DNA of 64,000 nucleotides from Clavelina lepadiformis. Its lineage: Eukaryota; Chordata; Ascidiacea; Aplousobranchia; Clavelinidae. The notes under the pieces are model-generated. The model was not told where the DNA came from. It did not search any database and worked only from the letters and a program-made list of their open reading frames with translations. Position 1 is the stretch's first letter, and every line of letters starts with the position of its first letter. Below, one piece after another: positions 38,541 through 52,400 of the stretch. The stretch lies in NCBI RefSeq assembly GCF_947623445.1, contig NC_135245.1, positions 5,525,501-5,589,500 of the forward strand. The letters run 5' to 3'. The translations under genes and the position numbers were made by a program.

Positions 38541-38699
38541 TTATAGCGTTCTAGAATGCTCTTCCATTTTTTGCTCTTCCACATACTTGGAGAATTTCGG
38601 TCCTCTGTGAAGATCCACGGGTGTCATTATCACGTCGATGGTATCGTCTGAATTCATCGCATGTTTACGTAGTCTCCACACTGAGTTCTTGGGTGCCAT
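38541..38699 (-). CDS. Possible 52-residue protein, unrecognised
   Basis: A complete ATG-to-TAA frame. The codon just before ATG is an in-frame TAA, and the start context (GTAAATGG: A at -3, G at +4) is good. The peptide begins MAPKNSVWRLRKHAMNS and ends FSKYVEEQKMEEHSRTL: a basic N-terminus, a mixed middle, and a charged C-terminal helix rich in Glu and Lys, with no membrane segment. The base composition is less AT-rich than its surroundings. I do not recognise the family. It could be a small single-exon gene, an exon of something larger, or chance. An overlapping minus-strand frame (ending near 38654) and a plus-strand frame weaken the case. Confidence 0.3.
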   Translation of the reverse strand: MAPKNSVWRLRKHAMNSDDTIDVIMTPVDLHRGPKFSKYVEEQKMEEHSRTL

Positions 38700-41600
38700 T
38701 TACCGAAAAAGTAAGGATGACGTGATGGATAGTGCGAACGCATCCTTCTGCAATATTCCAGCTTTTTATGCTCAACTTCTTGAGAAGAACGATTTATTCT
38801 GCAAAAGTGCGAAACCACATTATTATTTAATGATAATGAGTAATGAGCTGAGAAGCAAACGGAGCCCGTAATGCTATATTGTGTCATATTAAAATCTCAG
38901 AAATAAGACGTTTTAGAAAATCATTATTAAGTATTTGGTACTTGTCAAATAGGAAATTTTGTAACAAGGAATAATTTAAACTTTAATTTCAGTTTGTACA
39001 TAAACAAACACTTTTGTCAAAACTGTGGAACAATACATTTGGTTAGAATAGTTATTACCAATATAATTTTCCCTCAAAATTTATTAAACAATGCTTAATA
39101 ACAGCCAGTAAATGCCGATGCTGATAAACCTACTAGGTTTCATTTACGCACTTTTTCCCTGATCGGTAAAATAACATCTAGTTGCGTACAGTCACGTTTT
39201 GTTGACAGATGCAAAGGATAAGTAAAAACAGAATAGAAATCGTTTTACTGAAGGAGGCGAAGTTTCGAAGTCTTTCATCTAGCTTCGTCAATTTTATTTG
39301 TTGTCTTATATATCACCCCGATCAATGCTAAAAATATTCGCAAAACTAACATTAACTACCAAAACACCTTTATCTAATGCGAGTTACAGCAGCTCCTGCA
39401 GAGTTAAGAGCCGTTGAAATGTCCAACGAAAAATATGAATTTCTGAGTAATATATCGCTAAATCGATAAAGATAATAATAATTTATAAAATTACTATTGC
39501 CTTTTTATGGATAGTAAACAAGTAATCTTTGAAATGTTTTTATACTCCAAATCAGTTCACTTTCCTTTCCGAATGCATGGGAACGTAGAAAGAAAAAATA
39601 TTTTTGTCGTTCCCTCCCACTAAACAACGCCATTTTATCTGACCTTCGGAAAAATTCAACCGCATTACCGATTTTGCATCGTTTCGAAGCCCGCTAATTG
39701 CTGCAAAACCCGCTTGGCAATCTCTGTCGTTTCCTGGTTGCCAAAATATGAACGATTTTGGCTGCAATAGGTATTTTTTGCAACGTTATACTGGCTACGT
39801 TGCTAAGATTTAGTTAATGCTTTAATTGTAACTGCAATCTAAAATATTTTACTGCATCGGTTTCTGTTTTCCAAAAAGTCCTACTTAAACAAAGTGTTTT
39901 GTTTAAAACAATCGAAAAACTCAAATAAATCGATGTCAGTCGAGCCTTGCCATTCACGATATAAACAATACAGTTGGTAACGGATACACAACATAAGCAC
40001 CCCTTAATATACCTTGCACATTATTCAGTGAAAAACCTTTAATTCAATCAATAGACTATAGTCTTACTGTTTACTTGTGGCGCACTTGTCCGGGGAACAC
40101 GTGGGCCCAAAGCGTTTTTGTGACAGCGCTTTACGTCAATATTTGCTCAACTATTATTTAACTCAAGCCCCATTCATTTTCGAAACCATGTTGAATTATT
40201 ACGTCATTTGAAATGTAAATTTAGTTTGTAACGAATGAGTGATTTCAGCCTGAACGTGACGATGATGTTGATGTAAGTAGATTTCCCGAATTTTATGGCG
40301 GCAAAATGATGACATTCGTTCCCAAAATAATGAAGTGTTGATAGAATGATCAACATGGTAAGAAAGAAAGAAAGAAAGTGAAGTGTTGCTGACATTTTAA
40401 AGCAAACACACTGGTTTGTATCTTTAAAATCTAGTTTTTAGACCTTACTAGTTTATGCTTGTAGAATGGCTGTTAATGGTTTATCGTTGTTTATCTTTGT
40501 TGTTGGTGGTGCTTCAGTTGGCTTAGTTGTTTTGGTTGAACTATTTTCAAGTTATTTTAATCTTTTGCTTGTAGTGTATATCGTCATCTAATTCTAATCA
40601 GTATCGAATCTTCTAAATCGTAGCTCTTTGCAACTGGTAGTACGTCACACGACCAAATGGTTTGAGGTTGCTGATTTTTGGTGTTAGCTATATTTTTGAA
40701 GGCACACTGCAACTCAATCGAATACAAACGGCACTATAAAAATAATGAAGTCAAGTCACCAAATGAAAGTAAGAGAAGAGTCCATTAAATCGGTCTCCCC
40801 ATTTTATCGGTGTTTTAGGGCGTTATTCTATCGACATGTAAGTAAACTTTATTCAACAACAAAGTCGCACGTAGGTGTTATTCGATTCTCTGTCACCTGA
40901 TATGGCTTTATTTACTTGAAGTAGATAGAAACAAATACGGTTACATCAGTAATATTACAAGCCGTGATGTAAGAGTAATGTTAAGAGACATTCAATGAAC
41001 AAAAGTTTATTCAATTAGCACGCTCTCTGCTGTTAACTAGCAAGAAAAGTACCTTACAGTGACGGCTGATTGAATAGATTTAAAAAAATCACCTACATCG
41101 AAAACAACACTATTATGTTGCGCCTATTCAATTGCTTGAAGGCTGTGCTAAGCATTAGTGAGAGCTGTTTTCTCAATACATTAGCTGTACAGCAAAAGCC
41201 AAAACTTAATTATAGGAGCGGGGTTTTGATTTATGCGCAAACTTAAAATGAAAACTGTTCTGTTTTTTCGGGGCTATTGAATTACCTGAAAGTACTGCTC
41301 ATTACATCACGCATCCAACTGTATCCGTTCTTACGAGCAGCGTACGAATTAGTCTGAAAGAATTATGTCCTTAACTTGTTTCAAGAAAAATGACCATTGA
41401 AGACATCAAGATTACAAAGGTTTAACCTTGTAACGGTACTAAAGACATCCCTATGCTGTACTTGAACATAATCCGGTCGAAAATCAAGCCATTTTGGTTT
41501 GATTTTAACTGACCAGTGTAAACTCGATAGATGTACCAAAACGTATAAAATTGCTCTTTCTAAGATTTCTCTTTGCTGTGAACCTCTGATTAAAATCACA

Positions 41601-44600
41601 CTACCACGTTTGCAATGATCCAAAGCAACAATCAACCAACCCACATGACAGCTTACTGCACGTTCTGCTGAACTGATGAGTTAGTGCTTGCGTTTTCAAT
41701 ATTCCTAATTATATCTATCAGTAAAATAAGTTTTCTGTGTAGGTCAGACGCAGACTGGTGTAGGTGTAAATCCAGTCGCTATTTGTAGGATTCCATAAAT
41801 CTTCACAAGCGTGTGATGTTAACTTATAAATACCTAACGTATTTATTATTAACATAAAGCGCAAGTGAACACGAGAAACAAAAATGGTATCATAATATGT
41901 GCCTTGTGAGGCGTCGAGTCGTCGAGTCGTCGACCCATGACGAAAAAATGTGTGTTGCTGCGCCGAATAAACGTCTGTTAGAATATTGCACAGTTTTCTA
42001 CGTGTTGTTTGAAAGCCGAAATATTTTTCGACTTGATTTTTCGACGACTTTTAATGATTGTCAAGAGTATCGAAAACAGCCTTTCAGTTTGAAAAACTAT
42101 GTTTTAAAAAGCACAGATGGGCAGCTGCTGCGCCCCAACAAAAACAAGTGCTTTGTTGTTTTGCATCAACCTGGTTAGGATGCCACTGACTTTATGCCAC
42201 TGAAGCCCGTATGTAAAGTGATTGGTTTGAGCTTAAAATTGAAAAATTCTTGACAATTAACGTGTTTGACGATCTAGAACGATTACTCAGATTATTTTCA
42301 ACGCTTTACCCAGCAACGTAAATCGACGACCGAGTGGGTCCGACCGGTAGTAAGATTATAAACAAGTGCATTGTCCTCAAAATTGCGAACAAAATCATAG
42401 TTATTCCAATTGCGATAGTTTCTTATATTTTCTTTCTGAAAATTTTTAAACTGTGCTTATTTGAGTAAGTCTATCCGCTTTTTGGTGCTATCTATGATAG
42501 ACAATTTAGCCAGCACTATATAAGTTATAAATATAACACATTGTTGATGGGGTGCAAATTGTAAAGCAAATTTAGCCGACATTACTTAGCGGAAACTGTC
42601 AATTTTGTCAAAAGAACTGATCCACTTTTATCTTTAAAATGTTTGTAATATAATTTGCAAACACATTGGCTTAAGTGCTCGGAGAGTCACCTGCTGAAAA
42701 CCAGATAGGCCAATTTTGTTGAAACCGATTTTTCACACGATTACACATAACCACCGTATTAGCCATTTAACACTGGTGCATCTTAACAACTATGTAGTGA
42801 ACAAAACAAGCTTTTAGGCCAGAAACAACTAAAAGTGAAGCCTACTTTGTATGTTTTTGCGACAGGTGAGATAACGCTCCGAATTTTGGTCGCGTGCCGT
42901 ACAAAACATTGTTAAGAATAGCCTCCAAACATTAAAAACTAATCAATTTTTCATATAAGTTATATAAGATAGAAGTTGATTTTTCGAGTATTTCTGTTCA
43001 ATTTATCGGGCAATTTAATTTAATCTCATTTATATAATTTTAGTGCCCCTATGTTAAATTTTCGAAAACGGCTTGTGTTGTGTATAGTGATTTTCCTTTT
43101 GTCATCATTCGCCATGTCGTAGCTTACATACTTTCGATGAAAAAATGCGCTACGTTTGACATCAAATAAGTTGTTATTACAGAAGACACCAATATTAGCA
43201 TGTAGGCCGAGCCAAAGCGTTTTATAATTTACCACTCAAGCTAGATCACCTAAGTGGCATTAAGAGGCTCGGGCTGGTGCCAAAAAACATGCCGAGTCTA
43301 GGTGAAAGTGGGATCTCAAGTGTTGCCAGACAAAAAAGTGGGACTCACTGAAAGCAGGTACGGAATATCTACGCGCTGTTCATCTCACATAGCCCTCAAC
43401 GCTCAATAAAGAAAGTAAATGACAAGAGGCAGCGATCAATAAGTGCCTACTCACATCTACTGATTCTTGATTCACGTGAATTTTTACGCACATGTACAAC
43501 GACTGGTTTTTGGCTATTCCGCAATGTTTCAAGCATTGACAAATGCTTGTCGCCCATGTACGAAATTTATGTACATGATGTTAAACTTTCGTATTTTGCT
43601 GCCGAAACCAATGATTTAGATCCAATGTAGATAAAAGATAAAACGTACTTAATGAAAATGTAGAAAAAAGAAAACATTCAAACGTGCTTTCAAGTTCAGG
43701 TCTTGAAAAATTCCTGGTTTAATAACTTTAAAATATCATGTAAGTTTTTCTGGCTTCAGATAAAAAAATGACCATTTCTTTTGTAAAAACAATCAGCTTG
43801 TTTTCAGCGTATACCGTTGAAGGTCCAGCAAGATTAAATTACTCAAAATTAAAACTAAAAGAGACTTTGGGCAAATGTCATGCTTCAGTAATCTCTCCTT
43901 TTGACCCTAACCCAAAGCTCGCTTCATTATTGATCTGTTCAGGCAAATTTAATTTTGATGCGGTGAAACGTTATATTGGCAAAACGGAGTAGCTAGCCCA
44001 CGTACATTTCCTCATTCTTGCACACATAAACATTACGAAACTTATCAAAAGTCAGCGTATAAGTTTACAGTGTACCAGAACACCAATCAACTTTGTGCTA
44101 GAACGCGGTAAGAGGCAAGGCAACTACCAGCATAATCATCACCAATAAAATAATACAAAACTTCATCAATGGCGTTAGTTCGTCTGCGCAACCCGCAATT
44201 TCACTTGTAACGTTTATTTTAAGTAACATATTGGAATAGGTAAAGGGCGAGAGTGACCGGTCGATAACCTCTGGATTGTTTGCTTTTTCCAGCGACAAAG
44301 GCAAAATGAAACGTTCGTGTGTGGTGGTCTTATAACGCGGATAAACGCGGACTCACTTTAGCAAACAGTTTTCCATAATAGGGCAATGTGTCGGAACAAT
44401 GGGTCGGCGCGTACGAAGCCGTATTGGGAAAGTGGGATTAGAGATGTGGAGATGTGGAGATGTGATATGTAACGTCACGAATACTTAATCTATGACAAAA
44501 ACGCGTACACGATAATAGCTTCCTCGTTGACTAACTCCGTTCGATATGTTCTGATTTTGGTGAGATGGGTCCTACCGTGAGTAACGTCTTAGCGTTTTCG

Positions 44601-47155
44601 TTTACTACTCGATTGATTTTGTATGAACCCAAAGAGCGTGACCAAAGAAGATTGAATATCGTGTACCTAAAAACCAGAGCACTTTATTTAAAAAAACAAA
44701 AATCGTGACCGTGTAACTAATCCATGTTACAAGCCTCAAATAAACAATCGTCTGCACAAAACCGACTTAGATTCAAAGTCAAAAATAACAAACAGCATGT
44801 AGGCACCTGTTCCCACATCACTGACCTTGTCAGTCGTTCACTTCCAAGCCCACTTGATTAAGGTAAACTTCAAGTAACACAATCATCCCGGGCTCGCGAA
44901 CTTGTTGTTTTTGCCACTTCCTTGTTTCGCATTGTTTGTTTGGTTAAGTAATAGCGTGTTCCACAGCTTTAACGTGTAGTGATGCACCCCAATCGCAACA
45001 CACTTACTAAAAGAGAGACTAAGTTTTAAAGAATTTTTAGCATCCGCGAAAAGCGATCACTCTGACTGACCGGATCGAGTCTGTCGAGTGGGTTCGGCGG
45101 GCAAGTGGAGCTGAAGGGCCGTGCCTATTCAATGCAGCTTTATGCGTTAAGTCAACCCGCTAGTGTAAATTAATGAAGCATAAAATATGATCAATTCGCG
45201 TCTTAATCTAAACAAACATCAAACATAAACGATCGGTGACAATTGAGCTAACAAAAGCTTATATCTGGAAATATGAAATTAAGCTGCGTTACCAATCTCG
45301 GCATAAAACTATGTAAGTTAAACCTCTTATTATCCATAGGTGACGATTGATGATTTGACGGACAGTTACAGGTTTAGCATTTACGTAAAAATTTCTTTTT
45401 TTTGCTGTTACTTGTAAAATGTGACAGGTTAAAACTTGAAAATACGTCATCTTATCAACTGCCTTTGATAGGAAATGGGTAATATTAGACTCAACCATAG
45501 CATATCTAAACGCAGGTACGTTAGCTTTCTTGGAAACAGTTATGTTTTTAAGGGTAAAATGTACTGAGTCTGACGTGTTTGAACGATCCATTACTTTAAT
45601 TTTCCGAACTATTGAACGTAAAGAAGTGGTGGGCTAGGGTTGGGCAGTTTGCCACCCTGGTGATAAGAGACAGTGCGAACTTTTTGTGATTACCTCATCG
45701 ATCGACAAGCGATCAGGTTTCTTCGCATCTGGCACTAATAAACCCCGTTTTTACAGAATTGAACCCAAAAGGTGAATAAAACCACGCACTTAGTAAGGGT
45801 AAGTGGTGTGTGTTTGCTATACACGCGTGACGCTTTTAAAGTGATAAATACCTCCATGGTGGACGCGTCTAGTCACGTGTTGATATTTTTGCTTCTTTCA
45901 TGGTTAATGTTTGCCTGATGGACACTGGGTTCTGATGGGTCAGTCATCATCACACCAGTGGATTCGCTGGGTTGCTTTCACCAATGGTCCACTACCCACT
46001 TTAACGCATTCCATTATTCCACCCAACTGCATCACAACAAGCTCACATACTAAGCCTGTTGAAGTCGTCTTCGATTTTTAATCTTGAAACGGATTAGGGG
46101 TTTGTTTTAGCGTCAAAGTTTTCTTCGCTTAACGCAAAGTTAGCGCAAACTTTCGCAAATCAGGTCAACTCATTCTTGGATTAAATTTCCGCTTAGAAGC
46201 GACGGGAAACCCTAAATTCTTGATTTTCTGCCTTTTTACGTCAGCTGTGTGTTATCTGGTACTTTGTGCCTACTATTCCCACCATGACGTCATTCGAACA
46301 TGCCTGTGAATTCGTGAATACGTTGTGGCATTTGCATCAGAAGTTAATGACAGATGTTAAACTAATATCAATATATTATTGAAGTGGTTAATAAATCTTA
46401 GCGCTGTGATCGTAGTACGAAAGCTGAAGCGCTCCTTAACAAATATTCTTTAGTAAATTGACAAAGTTTAAGAACAAAGAAATCATTAAAAACAAAATGG
46501 CGTGTCCAACTTTTTTCAAGTTTACAAACATGTAAATGTTCAACTAGTATAGCAACTGATAAGGAGCGTCGTATACGTGCCATAGAACCATCTCAAAAAA
46601 TGTCAGTTCCAATTAGAACTCCTGAAAATTAGTTTTATGACAAAATTTGGGAGATTACGGCATTGAATTTAAGTTATTTTAATGATACTTTCTCTATAAA
46701 GCCATACACTGACTTACAATATCTCATCTTAGTACAACTGCGTAGAAACACAGCTGCTGTAAATGTCCTATTAATTTAAAGAGGTTTAGCTGAAATGAAA
46801 GATAAATGTCACGCTTTATCGCCATTTTGTGATAGATACCCCGCACTTCTAGGTTAAAAGTTTATCATCGAATAAGTCCCAGTTTTTTTCTAAAAAGTAC
46901 AAAGTGTATCATACATGGAAATATCTCAAGCAGTTTATAATGTTTGCTGTATACTGTATCGATCATATACGAATTTGATACTTAAATCATGTTTAGCTTG
47001 TACAACAAAAGCATTAAGGCTGTTTACTTTTTTCACTAACAATTTAACTTTGTATTTAGCTATCAGGTCGTTAGACTTCATGCAAAGAATCAGAACATGC
47101 TATGTCAAGGCTCCTAGCGAAAACCACATAGTCGCTTGCAAGTAAAATGAAAAGT
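38700..47155. other. Gene-poor region downstream of FoxA-a
   Basis: No exon is recognised over 8.4 kb on either strand. It contains an AAAG microsatellite of about 18 bp near 40361-40378 and scattered GC-richer islands, for example about 45.0-45.2 kb. A minus-strand frame at 44098-44304 ends in a hydrophobic stretch but starts at TTG and matches nothing. The region probably carries cis-regulatory DNA of FoxA-a. Confidence 0.45.
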
Positions 47156-47161
47156 TTTATT
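47156..47161 (-). terminator. Candidate poly(A) signal for FoxA-a
   Basis: This reads AATAAA on the minus strand, about 545 nt after the FoxA-a stop. Another minus-strand AATAAA at 47690-47695 is only about 10 nt past the stop, which is too close to be the likely site. Confidence 0.4.
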
Positions 47162-47704
47162 GCTCTTATATATGCACAGTAGTACGAGTTGTGATTATTT
47201 ACATACAGGCGTTACACAAAAGGCAGGACAAGTGACTGATGGATAAAATCAAGCAACCAACAAGCCATAAATCGTTAGTAATGATACACATGCAAAACAA
47301 ATTGCACTAAATTGTAAAACAAAGTATAACATACACTCAGCAGGCCCTCTTCAAATTTGCACTGCAACTATAGCAGTAGCGTACGAAAACGTACTTCAGT
47401 TATTATCTGCAATTCCAATTGCGTGAGTCCTATTTATAGCATCAGTTTTCACAATGATTTGTTAACATAAATCAAAATTAACGCTTTAATAAATAGTACT
47501 AAAATATAATTTTGTTAACAAATAAGTTTGAGGAATTATTAAACAAGCCGAACACGTAGCGTCAAAACGCGTTCGTAGTACTATATTTGAGGTAACGCTC
47601 TGTCAAAAAGCAGCGCCGTGTTTAAATTGCATGCCAAACATTCAGTGTTATGCAGTGATTAAGCAGATTTTTAGGTGCACACTCTGCATTTTATTAACAG
47701 AACA

Positions 47705-49384
47705 TTAGTTTGCCTGTACGCACCCTTGGTAGTAAGCAGGATCCTCGGGGCGGTCCAAATTCTGCACATTGCGCAGGTCATTCTGTTGCTGGTCGCTATG
47801 TTGTAATGGATAGTGAACTGCCGTGGTATATTGCGACAACGACGATGTCGATGAAGGCGATGGGGTCGATACCGCCGATGAACCAGGATTCTCAGGTGGG
47901 CCTGTAGTGTTTGGGCAGTGCAAAGGCATTCCATCATTGATTGGAGGGGGCACCAGTCCACCAAAACCGTTCATTCCGCTGTTATAATATTGCACTGCTT
48001 CATGATATGCACGCAAGTCTTTCGCTTGAGGGTAAGACTGCTGCTGCTGGTTTGGATGCTGTTGTTGCGGTTGAGCTTCGGCAACATTCATCAAGCTGCT
48101 GATGGAAAACGGGTGCGGGGCAAAGGTGTGATGAGCAGCAGCTACCGCGGCAAAAGGATTGTGTTGTTGAACAGCGGCAGCGTATGCTGTTGCTTGGGCG
48201 TATTGAGAGTACAAATCATGATGGGGGTCTTGGTGACCGCCGATTCTATTTTCTGGGTGTTGAGAAGTACCTTGATGTAAACGAGGTAGATTTGATTGTT
48301 GGTTCTCAATATTCTTTTCGTTCACGGATGTGAGGGTATGAAGGCCACTCATGGCGTTACTGCTTGCTGGTGAGTCTGCACTGATGGGAGCATCGTGGTT
48401 GGATACTGACTGCTGGACATTCAAAAGGTTTTCTGAATGTTCCTGATTTGGCATTCGGTTTGAGTACGATGATGCTTCAATATTTTCGTTTTGCACGCTC
48501 CCTGACATTGGTAGCCCTTGGTTGATGTCAGCTTGGTTGTATCGGATGTCCTGAGGCGTGGAAGACATTCCTGGTGCGATGTCAGGCGTCTTGTTTTCGG
48601 AGTCGGAGTCAACGTAGTTACTGCCTTGCATATCGTGAGGGATGCTAGATACGGACCCCGGGTTGGACAGTGACGGTGGCGGAGAAGAGCTTCCGATGTG
48701 GTCAGCGGGTGAACCGGGTTCGGCGTTCGGTGATGACTTCATTTTCTTGTCGCTTTTGAATCGTTTTTGCCGTCGTAGATAGCAACCATTTTCGAACATG
48801 TTTCCAGCATCGGGATGAAGGGACCAGTATGAACCCTTGCCAGGTTTGTCAGCTGAACGCGGCACTTTTACGAAACAGTCGTTAAAGGATAGACTGTGAC
48901 GAATTGAGTTCTGCCATCTCTGTTGATTTTGACGATAAAATGGAAACAAGTCCATGATCCAATTGTAAATTTCACTGAGGGTCATCATTTTATTTTGCGA
49001 CGATTGCAAAGCCATTGTTATAAGAGAAATATAGCTGTAAGGAGGCTTTGCGTGGGTATAATTTCGCCGGTAAGCTTTATCACTGCGTCGATTTAACATC
49101 AGCGCCATATTAGGGGAAATGCCGACGCCGGTCGGCATGCCGGCGTAGGGTGAATTTATTGCCGGGGAAACGGCAGCTGCCGCGGCCGCCGCCATTTGTG
49201 CTGGGTGCCCGTGATTCATTGGGTACCCTTGGTGAACGGGGTTATTGAAACCCACTTGGTTGCTTGCAGCTGCAATTGACATAGAGTTCATGTAAGGTGT
49301 TGGCTGCATTCCATTTGGGACGCTCCCCATATTGTAAGACTGTTGAAACGGCTGATATTTAGATGGTGGTGAAGACAACATCAT
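47705..49384 (-). CDS. FoxA-a: FoxA/HNF3-type forkhead transcription factor (FoxA-a-like)
   Basis: DNA-binding pioneer factor. FoxA specifies endoderm, notochord and floor plate in chordates. Single coding exon, 559 residues from the [10 protein letters not shown] start. The forkhead domain spans about 111-210 ([15 protein letters not shown] to YLRRQKRFK) with the FoxA recognition helix [13 protein letters not shown]. Just before it is the conserved [20 protein letters not shown] segment. HNF3 region II is present as HPFSISSLM, an EH1-like Groucho-binding motif, and region III as the near-terminal YYQG. Other features are an Ala-rich tract at about 64-71 and a Gln/His-rich stretch. An in-frame ATG 32 codons upstream (49480) would add a basic, AT-rich extension. 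I prefer the MM start because the extension resembles UTR and has an acceptor-like TTTTCTAATGCAG. The paralogue lies divergently 5.8 kb away. Confidence 0.95.
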   Translation of the reverse strand: MMLSSPPSKYQPFQQSYNMGSVPNGMQPTPYMNSMSIAAASNQVGFNNPVHQGYPMNHGHPAQMAAAAAAAVSPAINSPYAGMPTGVGISPNMALMLNRRSDKAYRRNYTHAKPPYSYISLITMALQSSQNKMMTLSEIYNWIMDLFPFYRQNQQRWQNSIRHSLSFNDCFVKVPRSADKPGKGSYWSLHPDAGNMFENGCYLRRQKRFKSDKKMKSSPNAEPGSPADHIGSSSPPPSLSNPGSVSSIPHDMQGSNYVDSDSENKTPDIAPGMSSTPQDIRYNQADINQGLPMSGSVQNENIEASSYSNRMPNQEHSENLLNVQQSVSNHDAPISADSPASSNAMSGLHTLTSVNEKNIENQQSNLPRLHQGTSQHPENRIGGHQDPHHDLYSQYAQATAYAAAVQQHNPFAAVAAAHHTFAPHPFSISSLMNVAEAQPQQQHPNQQQQSYPQAKDLRAYHEAVQYYNSGMNGFGGLVPPPINDGMPLHCPNTTGPPENPGSSAVSTPSPSSTSSLSQYTTAVHYPLQHSDQQQNDLRNVQNLDRPEDPAYYQGCVQAN

Positions 49385-49480
49385 AGTGTAACAACGCAAA
49401 ATCCTGTGCCGTTTGATGTACAGGTCACGTCGTTTCACAGATGACAATTTTTTATTTAATTTATCTGTAAAACTCTGCAT

Positions 49481-52400
49481 TAGAAAACATAATACATAAA
49501 ATATTATATTCGAATATAGTAAATATCAGTAATATTAAAAACAGTCATTAAATTGTATTTTGTTTAAATTATCTTAACTAAACCAACTCGTTAATCTTTG
49601 GCTGAAAATGTTTCCATCGGCAGACCTAAACCTATTGTCACGTTTCCAATATGTTATACATTACAGCGACAAGGAAGTTAAAAGTTTCAGTAAATAATCT
49701 TCTTTATTACCTGGCATAAATTGTTCATCTAAATGTTCCAGACTTCCTTCATGTCAGCAGTTCTAATATAACGACGAACTATGAGAACGTTTCTGCCATT
49801 TTATAAACTGACAACCAAAGAAATTTAACTTTCGAGCGATTTGGAACAAAGCGATTTAACTTTCCAGCAGTTCTAAAACTGTTGCTAAGGTTAGCGCAAC
49901 ACCTTGGTCTAACGAAGCGTCGCAGAATAGCGTCGTCTAACAACGCAAGTTTCACAGATTGTCATTTAATAGAAAGGCGACATCTCGCGGAACACGTCAT
50001 CTCTGTGTTGTTTGAAAATGTTACCATAATTATTTTAAAGGTGATTTTTTGCACTTGACTGATAACTAACAGACACGAAACAATGTACCTAACTGATACA
50101 AAACAAGATTCATGCTGTACTATTACGTTTCGTTATTAATATTATGATTTTTATAGCTTAGAGTTACCTTTTTATTAACAATTAATACATGCTGGTTGAA
50201 CTTACCTACAATCTATTTACAAGTCAGAAAACCTCTACAAACCACGGACAAGTTAGTATTATGATTATTTCTAAACTTCCACGACTAACGGAGATGAGTC
50301 TGTTTGTTGCTTCCATTCACATATTCACGAGGATACGCTTTCGACTGGTTGCCTTATATCAGAAGACCGCCGATTTTGGAGTGTACAAGCCTTTTTCTTT
50401 CTTTACACTTCTTTCTGCGCTTGTGTTTGAAACGTTGCTCAAGCGACTTCATAAGGTTGCTCCATAACCGTCTTTGTACAATCATAGGAAGATATTGACA
50501 TATTTTCTAACAAAGTTTTCAAATCACCAAACTTCAGTATATTCACCTGAACATGAATGACATGTTACAAAATTTGCTGTGAAGAGTTTGGTGTTTTTGT
50601 AGCATAATGCTTTGGGTTTGTTGTTTGCCAAGACTTGAAAGCTTTATTTGCACATCCGAACATTCTTGTGTGCGTGCAAATAAAATTAGCTCGGAATAAA
50701 TACACATAAGACAGTTAAAAAAATATGGCTGCGCTCTGAGAAAACAAATCAAATCCAAAACAAGCAGAGACTGAAACACGATACAAGTATAAAAACCAAA
50801 CTAAATTTTTCCACACGCCTTCATTCAAACAAAAAGTTTATCCTTCCTCCAAACAAAAAATAGTGTTGTGCGTTATCACAATTATAAACACTGTCATAGT
50901 AGGAAATTAATTGTTTACTGTAAAATTTCGTAAAAAATCTTATTTTGCGAACGAAAAGCAACCCAGTATTGAACGATAGCGTTAAACTTCTGATTAATTG
51001 GAATGCATTGTTTTTCGTTGAACGAATTCTTTAGACCAATTTCGCGTTGGCTTTTCGGCAGGATGAGACAACCTATGACGTTAAATAAGTTAACCCTGTT
51101 CCTTACACAATTGGGGCATTTCTCGAGTCCAGCAGTGCGTAATAGGCGACGCAAGTCGGACGCAAATATTTGCCCTCCTGAAGGAAGTTACCTCCGTCTT
51201 CCCGCTAGTCCAATATAGCACAAGGTGACATATCAGCGAAAGTAAACACTCTGAGTATTGTTCACTACGCTTCCCACATCGCATTTACTCGATCTTTGGC
51301 TATACACAAGAAAGCTTATAGCCTGCCTTAACGTTAGGCAAAGGTATATTGTATAACGTTCTGTTTAAAATATATTTATCAAAGAGAAAGATTGTGAGAT
51401 TAAGAAATACCGTGCTTGACAGTCGACAATTCCAGTTGCTGTAGTAAACCAGGTCCAGGTATTTTAAGTTTTTGTGCTTTAAGTTTTGTCAAGTGATTTG
51501 TTCACCATAACTTTTGTAAATGTTAAAAAGACAATAATTTGTACCGGAGTATTACTTGTAGTTGTTTGTCACTGCACCGTTTTTCGAATCGTTCTCACTT
51601 TCAAAGTGGCAGTTCCACACTGTCTATTTCAAAGCATCCGTTATCAGGTGTGCTTTGGAAAAAGACGAATTTAGAATGTCCTAGTCGAAAGCAAGGAGCA
51701 CTTTAAAATTTAGCAACTGAAGCAAGATGCATACTAAAACAAGCACTATCTTTTGCGCATAGACACCTTGTCGATGTTTTTATCGGCGTTTTGTTTGCCT
51801 ACTCAACCTAAAGTAAGCTGTAACGTGAACTTTGTTTACCATCTTTACAGATCCCAATGCTTCTGAAACTTGTATGTGACTTCTTTAACATTTGTTGGGT
51901 CTAATTGGCAAACAGTAAGTTTGAGCAAATTTTCACCGGGCAAACATGTTGAAAATTTAGCAAACCTCAATGGTTTCGGCAGATTTCAATAAAAAGAATT
52001 TACTGTTAATTTCGTCGAAAATTAACAACTGTTTGTTTTTGGGATATTGCATTTTAAGTTTTATAAGTTCGTCACAACGGCGTCAGAATAACACCAAACA
52101 GCGACTGCAGGGGCAAGTCGACGGCCCAGGGTCACGATGAAAAGAATCTTGCTTGTTTGCGAAAAGTCTTTAAGCAAACCTCGTTGACATTAATCGGAGT
52201 TCACATGCGAATTAATTAACTGGCTAGCTCATCAGTCTGGAACTGTAGAACAGCCTTCTTTTGCCGAAGGTTGGAATTTAATTGTGGTAATTAATTCTTA
52301 GGACTGTGGTATATGTGGTAGAGATTGGTCGATATATATCGGTCAAATTTATTTTGCATACTGTGTACCAGGACTTGAGCGTTACCACGACTGCGTGTGC

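Noticed and set aside
39552..39767. Minus-strand 71-codon frame with balanced composition
   Set aside because: No motif, no homologue recognised, no splice-site support.
44098..44304. Minus-strand frame ending in a transmembrane-like segment
   Set aside because: No ATG at the start (TTG), no homologue recognised, and T-rich DNA easily gives such stretches.
47918..48280. Plus-strand 120-codon frame within FoxA-a
   Set aside because: It is antisense to the FoxA-a coding sequence and carries no recognisable domain.
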